From: Acholoe squamosa | Taxonomy: Eukaryota > Annelida > Polychaeta > Phyllodocida > Polynoidae | Direction of reading: 5' to 3' | DNA length: 64,000 nt | NCBI GenBank assembly: GCA_949317995.1 | Contig: OX439046.1 | Coordinates: 40,896,002-40,960,001, forward strand | In this document: positions 12,829 to 24,518 of the stretch, in pieces | Numbering within the stretch: position 1 is the first letter of the stretch | How the letters are laid out: every line of letters begins with the position of its first letter | Program-made: the position numbers and the translations under genes | The notes under the pieces: generated by a model | Databases searched by the model: none | Told to the model about the DNA's origin: nothing | What the model saw: the letters and a program-made list of their open reading frames with translations, nothing else

Positions 12829-13666
12829 TAACTGGGAGAATGGGGTGGTACAGATGGATAGAGAAGTAGAAAGAAGAAGACTGGGAGAACGGGCTGGTGC
12901 AGATGGATAGAGAAGTAGAAAGAAGCAGACTGGGAGAACAGGCTGGTGCAGATGGATAGAGAAGTAGAAAGAAGCAGACTGGGAGACCGGGCTGGTGCAG
13001 ATGGATAGAGAAGTAGAAAGAAGCAAACTGGGGGAACGGGGTGGTGCAGATGGATAGAGAAGTAGAAAGAAGCAGACTGGGAGAACGGGGTGGTGCAGAT
13101 GGATAGAGAAGTAGAAAGAAGAAGACTGCGAGAACGGGGTGGTAACGATGGATAGAGTAGTAGAAAGAAGAAGACTGGAAGAATGAGGTGGTACAGATGG
13201 TTAGAGAAGTAGAAAGAAGAAGACTGAGAGAACGGGGTGGTGCAGATGGATAGAGAAGTAGAAAGAAGAAGACTGCGAGAACGGGGTGGTGCAGATGGAT
13301 AGAGTAGTAGAAAGAAGTAGACTGGGAGAACAGGCTGGTGCAGATGGATAGAGAAGTAGAAAGAAGCAGACTGGGAGAACGGGGTGGTACAGATGGATAG
13401 CGAAGTAGAAAGAAGCAGACTGAGAGAACAGGGTGGTGCATATGGATAGAGAAGTAGAAAGAAGCAGACTGGGAGAACGAGGTGGTACAGATGGATAGAG
13501 TAGTAGAAAGAAGCAGACTGGGAGAACGGGGTGGTGCAGATGGATAGAGAAGTAGAAAGAAGCAGACTGGGAGAACGAGGTGGTTCAGATGGATAGAGTA
13601 GTACAAAGAAGCAGACTGGGTGAATGGGGTGGTGCAGATGGATAGAGAAGTAGAAAGAAGCAGCAT
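12829..13666. repeat. 49-bp minisatellite, about 17 copies
   Basis: Tandem copies of a 49-bp unit whose core is GGGTGGTGCAGATGGATAGA followed by an AAGTAGAAAGAAG stretch. Because 49 is not a multiple of three and the unit lacks stops on the minus strand, open frames of up to 352 codons appear there with Ser/Leu/Pro/His-rich periodic translations. These are a repeat artefact, not a gene. Confidence 0.95.
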
Positions 13667-14496
13667 GATAGAGATAGATGGGGATGGACTGCGCTACAAA
13701 GACAGAGGGACAGAAAAATAACTTATCTAAAGAAAAAGATAGCCATGGATGAGAGACAGTGAGAGACATAGAGAGGGTCAAACAAATAGGTGACAGAGAC
13801 TCAGATGAGGAAAATGCCCATGGTACATCTTTGGAGGAGGCCAATACATACAGTCAGCACCTACATATTACAGTGCAGAAGGTACTAGGGTAACTGGCAG
13901 TTACTCCTATCCAACATAGCGGATCCCGTATGTAGTATAGAGAACGAAAAGGGGGATTACACAGTATCTCTGCTGGTTTGAGTAAAGCCAAGTTGTTTAG
14001 ATGTTGTGAACAATGTCTACAATGTATCTGAAATAACAATTGTAGGCTAACATTGTCTAGAACAGTAGTATAGAGAGGTTTAAGATTTTTCAGTATGAGG
14101 GTAACTAAGTTTGTTTCCAATAACAAGGACTAGGGTAACTTCATTTGGAGTAACCCTGGTAACCAATTTTCAGTTTTGGCTGATTCTATGTAATCCAAGT
14201 GGTGTAGTAACTCCAGATCTTGTCTCCATAAGTATCCATGCCCTAGCTAAGATTCTGAAATGCTATTATGAAGTAGAATAGTGTATTAAAAGCATAGAAG
14301 GAGGAAAGGTATTCACACGTTAGATAGGGTAATGCACCACCATATAACAAGGTTACTACACAAACTGCCCTTGTCCCTCAGTCAGAGAACACTTTTGATT
14401 AACATGCAAAAAGACGAACAGCAATTTTTATGTCTGTATAACTTAGAGAGCCATTCTACCTGTATCTTCAGAGCATAATCTTCAGATATGTAGCTT
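13667..14496. other. Spacer, no gene seen
   Basis: AT-rich sequence between the minisatellite and the TIR element. No feature supportable. Confidence 0.5.
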
Positions 14497-14590
14497 CCCA
14501 GCAAATTGTGGTAATCTTTCGCCATCTTGTGTGATGCCCTCACGACCGTGGTCTTATGAAAAAAAATCTGGTCATGTGTTGTAATAGCAC

Positions 14591-14786
14591 AAGGTCACCA
14601 GGGATGACGATGGTCGTGAACACGCAGGGTCACCAGGGATGACAATGGTTGTGATCACGCAGGGTCACGACAGATGACAACAGTCATAATCACACAGGGT
14701 CACGACAGATGACAACAGTCGTGATTACACAGGGTCACCACAGATGACGATGGTCGTGATCACACAGGGTCACGCCGGATGGCAAA
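14591..14786. repeat. 35-bp minisatellite
   Basis: Five to six tandem copies of a 35-bp unit of the form AGGGTCACCAGGGATGACGA plus TGGTCGTGATCACRC, near the left end of the TIR element. Confidence 0.85.
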
Positions 14787-14957
14787 CAAATCTCTTTTTT
14801 TGAGGGTGGGGGGTTCTTTTATTCATCAATTTAAACATCATTGATTTAGCTGTTCATTAATTTGTGGTCCTCTCCATCCGTGCTTCTGTTGTTGATGCTC
14901 CCCTGAATTACTTGTGGAAGTCCCTGTTTAAAAATAAGGAAATAAAAGACATTTAAT

Positions 14958-15332
14958 TGTAAGGGGTTGTGGCCTTACGGACCTGGGGGTTCGGGTCTTA
15001 CGATTCGGAAAGAAAGAGTAAGACGGTGTTTCAAGTGTATGCCAACGGATAGATTTATTACTAATGCACACTCACGGCTACCCGATAGTATAAAGAGGGT
15101 AGCTAATAATTATTAATGGTGTTCTACATGCTTCGGAGGCCAGAAGGGCCTCTGACGTAGCGGCTGAGCCCTGGGCTTTATATAAGGACCCGGGTGTTCG
15201 TCATCAGATGTCCCCACAGACCCGGATCGGTGCTGCCACCTATCCGGAACCTGAGGAACGTCCGACGACTCGACTCACCCGCCACATCAGACGGTACCCA
15301 ACGCTATGGTTTATATGTTATGTACCTCTACA
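14958..15332 (-). mobile_element. Solo LTR, 375 bp
   Basis: Begins TGTAAGGGG and ends CCTCTACA (TG...CA ends with inverted terminal similarity), flanked on both sides by the 4-bp duplication TAAT (14954-14957 and 15333-15336). On the minus strand a TATATAAAG box lies near 15178-15187 and AATAAA at 15053-15058, the order expected for a promoter followed by a polyadenylation signal, so minus is the likely orientation. No internal retroelement sequence is present, consistent with LTR-LTR recombination. The family is not identified. Confidence 0.65.
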
Positions 15333-15336
15333 TAAT

Positions 15337-16354
15337 CATGAATACAGTACTATATCACAAGTTTATGAAATATGTGTATAGCTTTTATTATATCATAAAC
15401 AATTCACACAAAGAGGGTGCATGGCAAATTTTATGCAAACCTCTATTCCTCTCTCCTGGTTAAGCATTAATGACATGCACAGCCATGCATGGACATTTAA
15501 TGGTGGAGGAGGTCTCAAAAATCCACCATTAGATTTACCAATTGATGTGAACAACCAGCCAGTGAATATGACTGCTGCCTGCTATTCTTTAAATCAGAAA
15601 TTAATATAATTAAACAAGGTGTACAAGACCTAACTGACAATATCAGTTGCTGTATGTGTTACAGTAAACTGTATATAGTACAAATTACACTAAGAATACT
15701 AGGAGCCAACTCACCTCAGATCTGTTCTCCTTGGTCTCTGCCTGTCTGTTGTGAAATCTGGGTAAGCTTCTTTGTTCTCAGAAATTTGGAGGGAAATTTA
15801 AAATGGACCAATCAGAACACAGTGAACTAGGCTGGTGGTCACTGTCGGTGATGGCTGGTCATGGTGAGTGAGACTGCTGGTGACATCGTGAGGATGCGTC
15901 ATGCATCGTGAGAGATGCTATGATTTGGGTCAAACATGGTATGTGCCCCTATTATCACCCAATGCAATAATGTAATGCTCTATCACTAACTGTTCTTACC
16001 TCTTTCCAATAGATGTAATGCACCATAAAGGTCAGAGCACATCAAATTTTCTTATTATTGTCAGACCAAGGCCTATTAATGCCTACATACAATGTGTATT
16101 GGGCACAATGTCAACTCAGTGTTAAATCCCATAGACAAAAGAAACTATCATTTATGTCTTAAATATGAACACATAACCATAATTATAACATTCATTATGT
16201 TCTATATGTTCATGCTATTTACTAGCATATAAAGGATCTGATCCATATATAGCCTAGGAGCATGTATAATAACATTTATTTTCAATGCCCCATCCATAAA
16301 GCAAAGACAGCATCAAACTATAGAGTTATCCTAGTCTGTTAATGCTGACATCCT
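15337..16354. other. Interior of the TIR element, no gene
   Basis: Non-coding, AT-rich; ORFs of 62-89 codons at 15194-15609 overlap the solo LTR and have no motifs. Confidence 0.5.
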
Positions 16355-16770
16355 GGTGATGAATCGTCATGATGAGTTGAAACTGACAGGGGTTGGCAAA
16401 AGATGATGCAGGTTCAACTAACAACTTATGTGATATTGGTGATGATTTGCCATGATGGGTGAACCCTAACGGGGGCTGGTGAAAGGTCATGCAGATTCAA
16501 CTCACAACTTTTGTAAAATCGGTGATGAATTGCCATGATGAGTGAACCCTCACGGGAGCTGGCGAAAGGTCACACAGACTCAACTCACAACTTTTGTAAA
16601 ATCAGTGATGAATTGCCATGATGAGTGAACCCTCACAGGGGCTGGCGAAAGATCACGCATGTTCAACTCACAACATTTCTAAGGCAGGTGATGAATGGTG
16701 ATGATGAGTGAATACTGACAGGGGGTGGCGCAAGGTCACGCACTGCGTTATCACTAGAAAGGTGATTCAC
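16355..16770. repeat. 83-bp minisatellite, about five copies
   Basis: Unit starts GGTGATGAATTGCCATGATG and includes AACTCACAACTTTTGTAAAATC; copies diverge toward both ends. It forms the right subterminal region of the TIR element. Confidence 0.85.
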
Positions 16771-16827
16771 CACCCATCACCAACTATGACGACAATTTGC
16801 TGGGTTACACAAACGTCCAGTTAGCTT

Positions 16828-18124
16828 TGTTAGGGTAATGCAGTTCTATCTTACATTAGTTTAGCCTTCAAAGGTAAATAGTTATCACATACCATGCATG
16901 CACTATACATTGGAAATGGTACTGCTTCCCTGCACCTATATGACACCTCAGATTATGGCTTTAAAACAAGTTAGATCCAAATTACTATGAAACACAACTG
17001 TGAGGATGTTTGGCCTCTCTCCCTGTCTCAGATAGCTACTGAGAGAGGGGGTGGGAGGACTGAGTGAGCTGCTCTCTGGGAGCTCACCGGGGACTCCTCC
17101 AGGGACCTCTGAGCAACTCACAACTCATGTAGACTGGTCAGCCTGATAGGAGTAGCTACATGGATATAGTATGACTTACTCAGGCTGGCAGTCTCTGAAT
17201 ATCTTTAGACCTTTGGCAGTGATTTAGTAAGCTTACAACTTTGTGAAATAGTCTTTAGGCAGTTTTATTCCAAAAGGGTGTCCGTGGTGGCCACAGCTGC
17301 CTTCTGCACTGTTTTACATAAAAAAGACTAAAAAGAACACTACAAATCACTGGAGTTGTCAAGTCCTTTACATAATACATCAGCAAGGAAAATCATAAGT
17401 GGCAATCATTAGTCAAAAGGGGATATGCATATACCGGTATATAGAAACAGGAGGAGGCACATCATCACCAATTGAAGAAAAGAAGAAGAAGACACTGGGA
17501 GGATGGCACACATACACACACCATATCATTGATTAAGGCATAAGTACACACTCTCTTTGGTGATCATATTAAGGATACCTACTCACAATAGACTCTTAGA
17601 TTCCTGGTAAAGCTATAGACTGCATCTCATTAATTAGTGGTACAGTTTGGGGAGAGCTGCTCACACTAAGGGCTGCATCCATGCATCATGCTGAGCACCT
17701 CCCATAGACAGTAGCCCATATCTAAGTTGCATCTACATTGACTATAAGTACATACCTTCCCTTCAAAGGATACAGGTCCTACTGACTACATCCTAGTGGT
17801 ACAGTTTGAGAGCTGCTCATTGAGTACTGCATTCATGCACTGAGTGAGTGAGTAATAGATGTTTAACGCCATTTCGACAGCTACGGTCATATTCATGGCG
17901 AGAACGACATTACACAATTTCACAAAGGGAATGTGTCAGTGCCCGCGCATATGTGCACCATACACATCCCGAGGGGATAGGAAAGAGGAGAAATAGACCC
18001 TTTTAAGTGGGCTAGGGAAGCCCGCATTCATGCACTGCATGGAGCAGCTCACATTGGTTATAACACACTCAAGTACATTATCATAGACTCTACCTCTAGC
18101 ACAAAGTAACCCATTACCCCCACA
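16828..18124 (+). repeat. 5' LTR
   Basis: Matches 24519-25352 along its length but is longer (1297 against 834 bp). It carries a SINE at 17843-18023. It keeps about 245 bp (roughly 17590-17840) and about 40 bp (near 16910-16950) that the 3' copy has lost, and lacks about 20 bp present in the 3' LTR near 24690. A short ORF (17936-18181) is the SINE read in the opposite strand. Confidence 0.85.
17843..18023 (-). mobile_element. CACTCA-tailed SINE, copy 2, inside the 5' LTR
   Basis: About 181 bp, flanked by GCATTCATGCACTG on both sides (17829-17842 and 18024-18037), a perfect 14-bp target-site duplication. Same head (GCGGGCTTCCCTAGCCC on the minus strand) and tail (GGCGTTAAACATCTATTACTC then CACTCA repeats) as copy 1. 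It is absent from the 3' LTR, so it inserted after the retroelement. Confidence 0.9.
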
Positions 18125-18125
18125 C

Positions 18126-18143
18126 TGGTGGAGTTTTAATCCG
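18126..18143 (+). promoter_or_regulatory. Possible primer-binding site
   Basis: One base after the 5' LTR the sequence reads TGGTGGAGTTTTAATCC. It starts with TGG, complementary to the CCA end of a tRNA. I cannot assign the tRNA. Confidence 0.45.
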
Positions 18144-18158
18144 GTTTTGTGGCCACCC

Positions 18159-19669
18159 ATGGACACCAGACATAGCACCAAAGAAGAGAAATTAGAAAAG
18201 AAAATCCTAGCTGATAAGGAAAAAGCCTTAAAACATTCGTCTCAGTCTTTTCACCCAGGTCAGAGCAGTAGGCACAGGAGCAGTGGGCACAGCAGTCAGG
18301 AGGGAGAGGAGACAGGCCATCAGGAGGGTGCATTGGCTGCAGCTGTATCTCAACAGGACACCCAGTCTGCCGCTATATCTCACCCTACTACCCCAGCTGA
18401 TGCCCAGGAGGATCACCAGGACCTGCTGCCTGACCAAGGGAGTTCAGGAGACTCAGACAGGAGTGGATCGCTGTCCTCTCAGATAAGTGAATCTATACAA
18501 ATTCTCTTTGATGACGAAGTAGAAAATCTAAACAACTCATGCCACTCTCACACGTCACATAACTCTTCTATGATGGGGGAAGCAGCAGAAAGACTGAAGG
18601 CTATAGAGTCTGCTAAGAGGGTATTTAAACAGCTGCACCCCCGTCCCTTCCCTTCAAAGTTATTTCCTGGTTCGCCCAATATTCACATTATTGCAAAAAC
18701 GTTTATGGGGAGGAGGATAAGCACGAATTTGATCACATCTCAGAGTTCTTGCCCTCCTCTTTAAATGCATATGTGAGTAGCTTGACAGAGTGGAAGGATG
18801 TTAAGGAGTGCATTATAGGACTGAATGGCCCAAGTGGGGAAACAGCACACATGATGGTGAAAAGGCTAGAACAGAAACCAGGGGAGGATTGTCATGCATT
18901 CTGTAGGCGCGTTCTTAAGGTCTGTAGCCAAGTGGGGCGCAAAGAAAAAACACAGGCCCTCAATAAATTCAAAACAGGTTTATTGACTGGAGTTCAAGAG
19001 AAAATTGTACTAACAGATTATGACTCTCTGACTGAACTAACAAAGGCTGCCCAGGCAGCATACGAGGCCTTTAAGGCCAGTGATATGAACTCTGACAGAT
19101 TGACCCTAATTGAATCACAGATCAAACAAATAGGGGGAAAGGTGAACACAGGGGTCGATAAGATGGTAGCCGTTCTGGCTGCCCATAAAAACCCTCCGAG
19201 ACCCTATGGGAGCCCGCAGCCCCAACCCTATAACCACCATCAGCCCCAGCCATACACTCCTGCACAGACCCAGACAGCCCCCCAATACGGAGCCAATTTT
19301 TACCCCCCCGGCGCCCAACCTCCGAATCCCCCGCAATATGTCTATCCCACCCCCGGTCAGAACTAACCAGTGCCACATGCCCAGGGTGCCTATGGCAACT
19401 CAGGGCCTGGCGTCACCCCAGCCCCAGCCCAACAGGTATCCTGTTGGATATGCGGAGGGGACCATTTCCAGAAGGGCTGCCTGAGGTACATAGGCCAAGG
19501 AGGTGGCAGAGGTGGCTACTGGGGTGGGAATAGTTCAGGCAACAGAGGAAGATATAACGGGAACAGAGGGGGATACTGGAACAATGGCAACCGTTATAAC
19601 GGAGGGGGGCAGGGAAATGGTGGGGGCCAACCACAAATAAATGAACTTCAGTTCAGCGCGGCAGATTGA
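18159..19669 (+). pseudogene. Gag-like polyprotein, frameshifted
   Basis: Starts at an ATG in good context (CCACCCATGG), 35 bp after the 5' LTR. The N-terminal ~190 residues are Ser/Gln/His-rich. The frame then changes at an A run near 18695 and continues as a helical capsid-like region (about 18700-19110), a Pro/Gln/Tyr-rich linker (19180-19365), a zinc knuckle CWICGGDHFQKGC at about 19441, and a Gly/Arg/Asn-rich nucleic-acid-binding tail. The knuckle spacing is CX2CX3HX4C, one residue shorter than the usual CX2CX4HX4C. An in-frame TAA at 19364-19366 separates the linker from the knuckle. Role inferred: structural protein and RNA packaging of the retroelement. No protease or reverse transcriptase follows. 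Confidence 0.75.
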
Positions 19670-21384
19670 GGGGACATTGCCAATCGCATGCTGATGCAGC
19701 CCACCGGCGAACACCAGGGAAACTAGGTAGGGGTCCTCCGGGTAATGTCCTGCATCCAGAGAGACCCACAGGCATTATAATGAAAAATGAAACAGGGCAG
19801 GCTGATGTGGAAAATGAGAATGATAAATTGCAGAAGGTGTATAACGACATAGTAGAGTTTAGGAGAGAGGCGGAGCACAGTAGCTTAGAAACACTGTCAC
19901 CCAAAAATAGCAATGTAGAACATGAGGCGAGTGCCAGTGGGAAGTCCCTCCCTCTCCATCTATATGATACTACAGGTGAAACTTACAGCCTAAGTCTTGG
20001 GGGAAATCTTGCCTGGATCTTTTGTTGCATCCCCCTCTCCCAATGGCCATAGAGTGTTTTTAATATTCTGTCTGTTAATGGGTGTCAGTGTGGTTGGAAA
20101 AGTCTCTAAACCATGGTACTTTAATTGGCTCTATACTGGAGTAGCAATAGATTGCCCCTTCTGAGTTCAATGTTGGGCTGGGTTTGGGAGGGGGTGTCAG
20201 CACTGATATACTATGGTAGGGAGTGGCACCCTGTCTGTACCAGTGAGCAGCTCAGTCCTGTGCTGGGCAATTCTAGTCTAGACAAATCTCAGTATTAGAT
20301 CAGGTCTATAGCTCACTGTGTCATGTGTTATCATGCAGCTCCTCTTGAGCTGCTCAGGGCCATGGGCAGGCATCTGCCATGAGCTGCATTGGCACAGCCC
20401 CATCCACTCTAGCCATCTACTTACTCTTAGTGGGCACTATAGCTTATATGTGCCTACTATAGCTTATATGCATACTGCATATATGTACAGGCTATGGTGT
20501 CTGTTGTGACACAAAATGTGCAATTAATGCAACTATCATGGGTTTGTTGGGAATTTTATGTTGGGGAACCCCATTTTCCCCATATAATTTTAACAGGAAA
20601 ATGATAATATTTCCTGAATTACCACACAGAGTGCCAATAGTTCTTGACAAGACATATCCACTGATACCAGGGTGAAGCTAGAGGGAAAAAGTAACATATC
20701 TAATCAGCCTGTCCATGGAATTAAACCTAAGCAATAAGGCTGGCTCACACATGGTATGTTTGGTTTCCAGCTCTGGCATGGGTACTCGTGTACCCAGCAT
20801 GAGCAGTGGTTTTATAATCAGACCCCTGCCCTCAGAGGTTTACGCTCACAGGCAGGAGTAACGAAGGGGGAGGTTGCCATGGAATGGCAATGTTTGTACA
20901 AGCTGAGCAGCTCCTACTTCTGCCCTCCCATCGTTTCCTAATCAATAGCTTTCCCTTCAGATTTCCGGTCAAGTCAAATCATTAGTAGTGCCTTTAACAA
21001 TCACCTTGGAATATGCCTAATCACATAGATACTCTTGCAGGGAAATACAGGGTCATGCAGCGGCATTTAGAATATTCAATGTGATGCTTTTTGATAAGGA
21101 TTTGTCTGTTGTAGAATGAGAGTTTACTGTGACTGCAGGTTGTGTTTTGTCATGGTTGAGAGGATAGGGAGGAGTTTGTGCATCATATTTACAAATTTAT
21201 TGTTTGTGTCTGGTCAGGGTTCCAGTAAGCTTCTGACCTTCTCATTTGATGTCATGGACATCTGCATGAGCTACACCATATCAGGGCACTGTTTGTGATA
21301 ATTAAAAGTTTTTGAGTTATGCTGTATTATCATTTAAGGTTTAGAAATATTATTCACCTCAGCATGTGTTATTGCAGGAGGACA
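19670..21384 (+). other. Gag-env interval lacking pol
   Basis: Where pol should lie there is about 1.7 kb with no credible coding frame and no reverse transcriptase, integrase or protease motif in any of the six frames. A splice-acceptor-like sequence, TTATTGCAG (21369-21377), ends 7 bp before the env ATG at 21385, as expected if env is expressed from a spliced RNA. The interval may be a deletion scar, a replaced segment, or an intron-like leader. Confidence 0.6.
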
Positions 21385-24035
21385 ATGGACACCCCAAAGC
21401 CTCGCAAAAGGGACCTAGTCCTAGCCCTCCTGCTAGTTGGGATATGGGCCACGGCTTGTGGCCAATCCACAAATGTTGTTTCAAGCAGAATCCCCACCCC
21501 TGACACCGGTGGGCCCGTCACATCACAGACTCCCTTGAAGGCAGATGCCAGCATGAGTGAAAACTCTCTGATCTTGCGACAAAACTATGGTGTACTTTTT
21601 CAGCCGCTCCGCACAACACTTCTGGTCGAAGAGAAAAACTATGAAGCGGCGTTCATCGTGCCTAGACCCAAGCCAGTTGATCTTCCCATGTTCCACCTGG
21701 CTTGGTCGGACAGTGACTGTACGAAGTACAGCCCATGTAAAAGCAGCCTAGCACTTCTGTCGAACATCAGGCAAACATACACTGAACTCCGGACACAGCT
21801 TGCACACATTCACACACAGCTGGAGTTGTTGTTCCCAGCTCCTTTAGAGCCAGGCCTGACCGGTCATTCCAGAAGGGCTCCATTCGAATTTCTGGGGTCA
21901 GTGGCTCGGTACCTGACGGAAACGGCCACTTTGTCTAACATACGGCAGCTGAAGGCCCGGATCGAGCGCAAGCACGAAGAAATCGAAAGATCCGGGGTGC
22001 AGTATGCGTCAGTTGAGGACGATGTGGCCCATCTCGCGAACGAGACTGCCCAGGCCATGGATGCCCTTGGACGTAGGATCCAAACCCAAATGAGCCATGT
22101 CCGGCAGGCTACCCTTGTAAATGCTCGAGGGCTCAGAAGGCTGGGAAACGCGACGCAGCAAAACAACCATAAAATCTCATTTACATTGTCTCTAGAAAGG
22201 TACACAACCAGCTACCTCACCCAGTTTCGCGCCGTCGATGCCTATATATATGGCGAGAATAAAGGAAGTAATTGTAGCAGTTGAGCGCCTGAAAATGGGA
22301 TATCTGACATCGGTCATTGTACCCGCAAACAATTTGGACATAACCCTTAAGGTTGTTGTGTCTAAGGCAGCAAGACTAGGGCTACGTTTGTTATACTCTA
22401 ATTTAGATTATTACTATACCCACCAGTTAGCATCCTTCATGTATACTGCTGATTTTTTTTGCATACACCTACAAGTACCAGTATCACGAACACAGGCCAT
22501 GTTTAATGTCTTTTTACATCCACAGGTTCGGGGTCCCATCCCCCCCGGGTTTGTTTAGGGGGTATTCAATATTGCGTAGCGATGTGAGCCTGCTCGCGAT
22601 TTCGCAGGATGATCAGTACTTCTTCGAAATCACAGAGGACGATCGTCAAAACTGCGAGGGTGGTCGTCTAATGCGATGTATGGTTATCCCACCATGATAC
22701 CCAATCGGGCAGCCCACATGCATGTATGCAATATATGCCAACGATATGGAAACAGCAGAGCGGCATTGTGAGCACACCGTCTTCAGGGGCTATTCGGCCC
22801 CGTTGTATATTCGCAGGATGGACCATTCCAGAGTTCTGGTGGTCTCGGACCCAGTGCCCATTCAGGTCAGCTGTGCAGTGAAACAGACCATGCACTGTCA
22901 GGTGTGCCTTGTCAACCTGCCCTGCACCTGCACCCTTCGTGTGCAGGGCAGGATGGTGGGCCCGGATTTCACATTCTGCGAGGATCGGTCAGTTGTCACA
23001 ACCCTCCGGGGCTACAATATGGCCCTTGCGAGAGCGCTCGCTCTGTCGGTTCCAGCAGACCTGGGGATCTCAGACATGACCGATAAGTCAGTAGAGGTTG
23101 GGCAACCCTTGACAGACTTCTTCTCGAATGACACTGCGCCCCTGGATGCAGGCGTCGATTTGCGGGCCTTTGCCAAGGACGTTGCTGAACGTAAGGCAAA
23201 GCGTTTGGTGGAGGCAAAGGGAGCCTGGCCGGAGAGGTTTGTACAGGCAGTAACTGATATCATGGATCCAGCAGTCTGGATATGGTTGGCTACCCTATCT
23301 GTCCTGTCAGCATTGCAGATGTTGGTGCTCTATCGCTCCCACTTGGCTCACCGTAAGTTGGTCATGGCCTTGGCCATGATGAAGGGGTCTGTGTACGCAT
23401 ACCCTACCCCTGGTGCTTACGCCTCCGCTGACAGGACCTTGGAAGGGGCAAAACTAGTTAAGTACATCAGAAAGCAATGCAGGGCCACACCAAGCTCTGG
23501 TGAGTCTGCGCCAGCGAATTCACCACCAGGCATGCGGGTGCTACTGAAAGTTGGAAGTGAGGGGGTGCATGCCACTGTTCTCCTACACAAATTTTTAACT
23601 AAAATGGACGAGGTTACTTTTCTAAAAGTCCCTCGTCTCACACAACTTCGTGTCAGGAGAAGGCTCTGGCGATACTCCTTAAAGCTACAGTGGTCTTCCC
23701 CGCTTGTGCGTACAGATGGAAATATTTGTGCAACCACTGTCCTGCCCCCCTCACTTCAATTAGGCTTTCAGCGAGGACGACAACTAGAAAAGATTCAGGG
23801 CCCTGCACTGGATCTGGCCAGTAAGGCCGCTCTAATCGTAGACCGTGGTACGGCGGAGAGGCTACGGTCGTCTAGAGTCCCCATCTGTAAGGCGACGCGC
23901 CAGGCAGAGACCCTGACAGACGACACTCTAAATCATATTAATGCTATGCAAAGGGAGGAGCATAGACGGGCCCGTAATGCCAGGGAGGGAGCGCTATCCC
24001 TTCCCTCACCGGTTGGGGGGACCAAGAGGTGGTAA
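21385..24035 (+). pseudogene. Envelope-like glycoprotein (F-protein-like), broken
   Basis: Encodes a secreted or membrane glycoprotein remnant: a hydrophobic signal peptide at the start; a paired-basic site near 21870 followed at once by a hydrophobic stretch, the order of a furin site and fusion peptide; long helical heptad-like sequence; Cys-rich blocks between about 22640 and 22990; one strong transmembrane segment near 23270-23330; then an unusually long, basic cytoplasmic tail of about 230 residues. This order fits the baculovirus F-like envelope family found in errantivirus-type elements (family knowledge; remote similarity judged by eye). The frame changes near 22240 and near 22530 and there is an in-frame TGA at 22695-22697, so no full protein can be made. 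The tail could include unrelated sequence. Confidence 0.6.
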
Positions 24036-24503
24036 TGGTGGTGAAGCCACTGGCATATGTGCCTCCCCGGGTCACACCAGATGCGTTGGCAAGGCCGGGG
24101 CTAGTCTCAGGACCCAGAGCACCGCCAAAGGCAGCGGAGGGTGCAGCCCTCTATCCAGACACGGGCAACATGCACCATTCACGGTGGGAAGACTACCCAA
24201 CTGATTCTGACTCGGATCAGTACTGTAAGTATGCCTTTCTTTCTCTTAGTGCAAGGACGACCATGTTGTCATAGGCAAAAGGTAGATTGGGGATTGTGGG
24301 TTGGTGCTTCTCGGGGTGAGGGGCTGGCAGGCCACACAATACAACAATTAATAAACACTGCTATGCTATGTAGTATGATGTAACACTCGCAATATGGAAT
24401 GTACCTTTTTTATTTTTGGGGACCACTGTAGGTCCAACAGGCAGTTGTGGTGGGCGATTTTTTTTTCTCATATATCAGCCCTGTGCAGTGGAAGCACAGT
24501 TTT
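24036..24503 (+). other. 3' untranslated region of the LTR element
   Basis: Between env and the polypurine tract; short open frames only. AATAAACACTG near 24351 could serve as a polyadenylation signal but the LTR is the usual site. Confidence 0.45.
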
Positions 24504-24514
24504 GGAAGAAGGGG
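24504..24514 (+). promoter_or_regulatory. Polypurine tract
   Basis: GGAAGAAGGGG lies four bases before the 3' LTR, the expected position for priming plus-strand DNA synthesis. Confidence 0.65.
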
Positions 24515-24518
24515 TATG

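Larger units (their letters stand above)
14497..16804. mobile_element. Non-autonomous DNA transposon with terminal inverted repeats
   Basis: Bounded by CCCAGCAAATTGT (14497-14509) and its exact complement ACAATTTGCTGGG (16792-16804), with weaker similarity continuing inward. No transposase is encoded in the 2.3 kb. Subterminal regions are minisatellites: a 35-bp unit on the left and an 83-bp unit on the right. A solo LTR lies inside. A target-site duplication is not clear; the flanks share only TT. The superfamily is unknown. Confidence 0.6.

Noticed and set aside
12786-13844. 352-codon minus-strand ORF and two overlapping long ORFs
   Set aside because: They come from a stop-free 49-bp minisatellite; the translation is periodic and no non-repeat domain is attached.
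15194-15609. ORFs of 89 and 62 codons
   Set aside because: The first starts inside the solo LTR promoter region; neither has motifs.
14591-16770. CRISPR-like array of regularly spaced repeats
   Set aside because: The units are directly adjoining minisatellites without unique spacers, in an animal transposon context.
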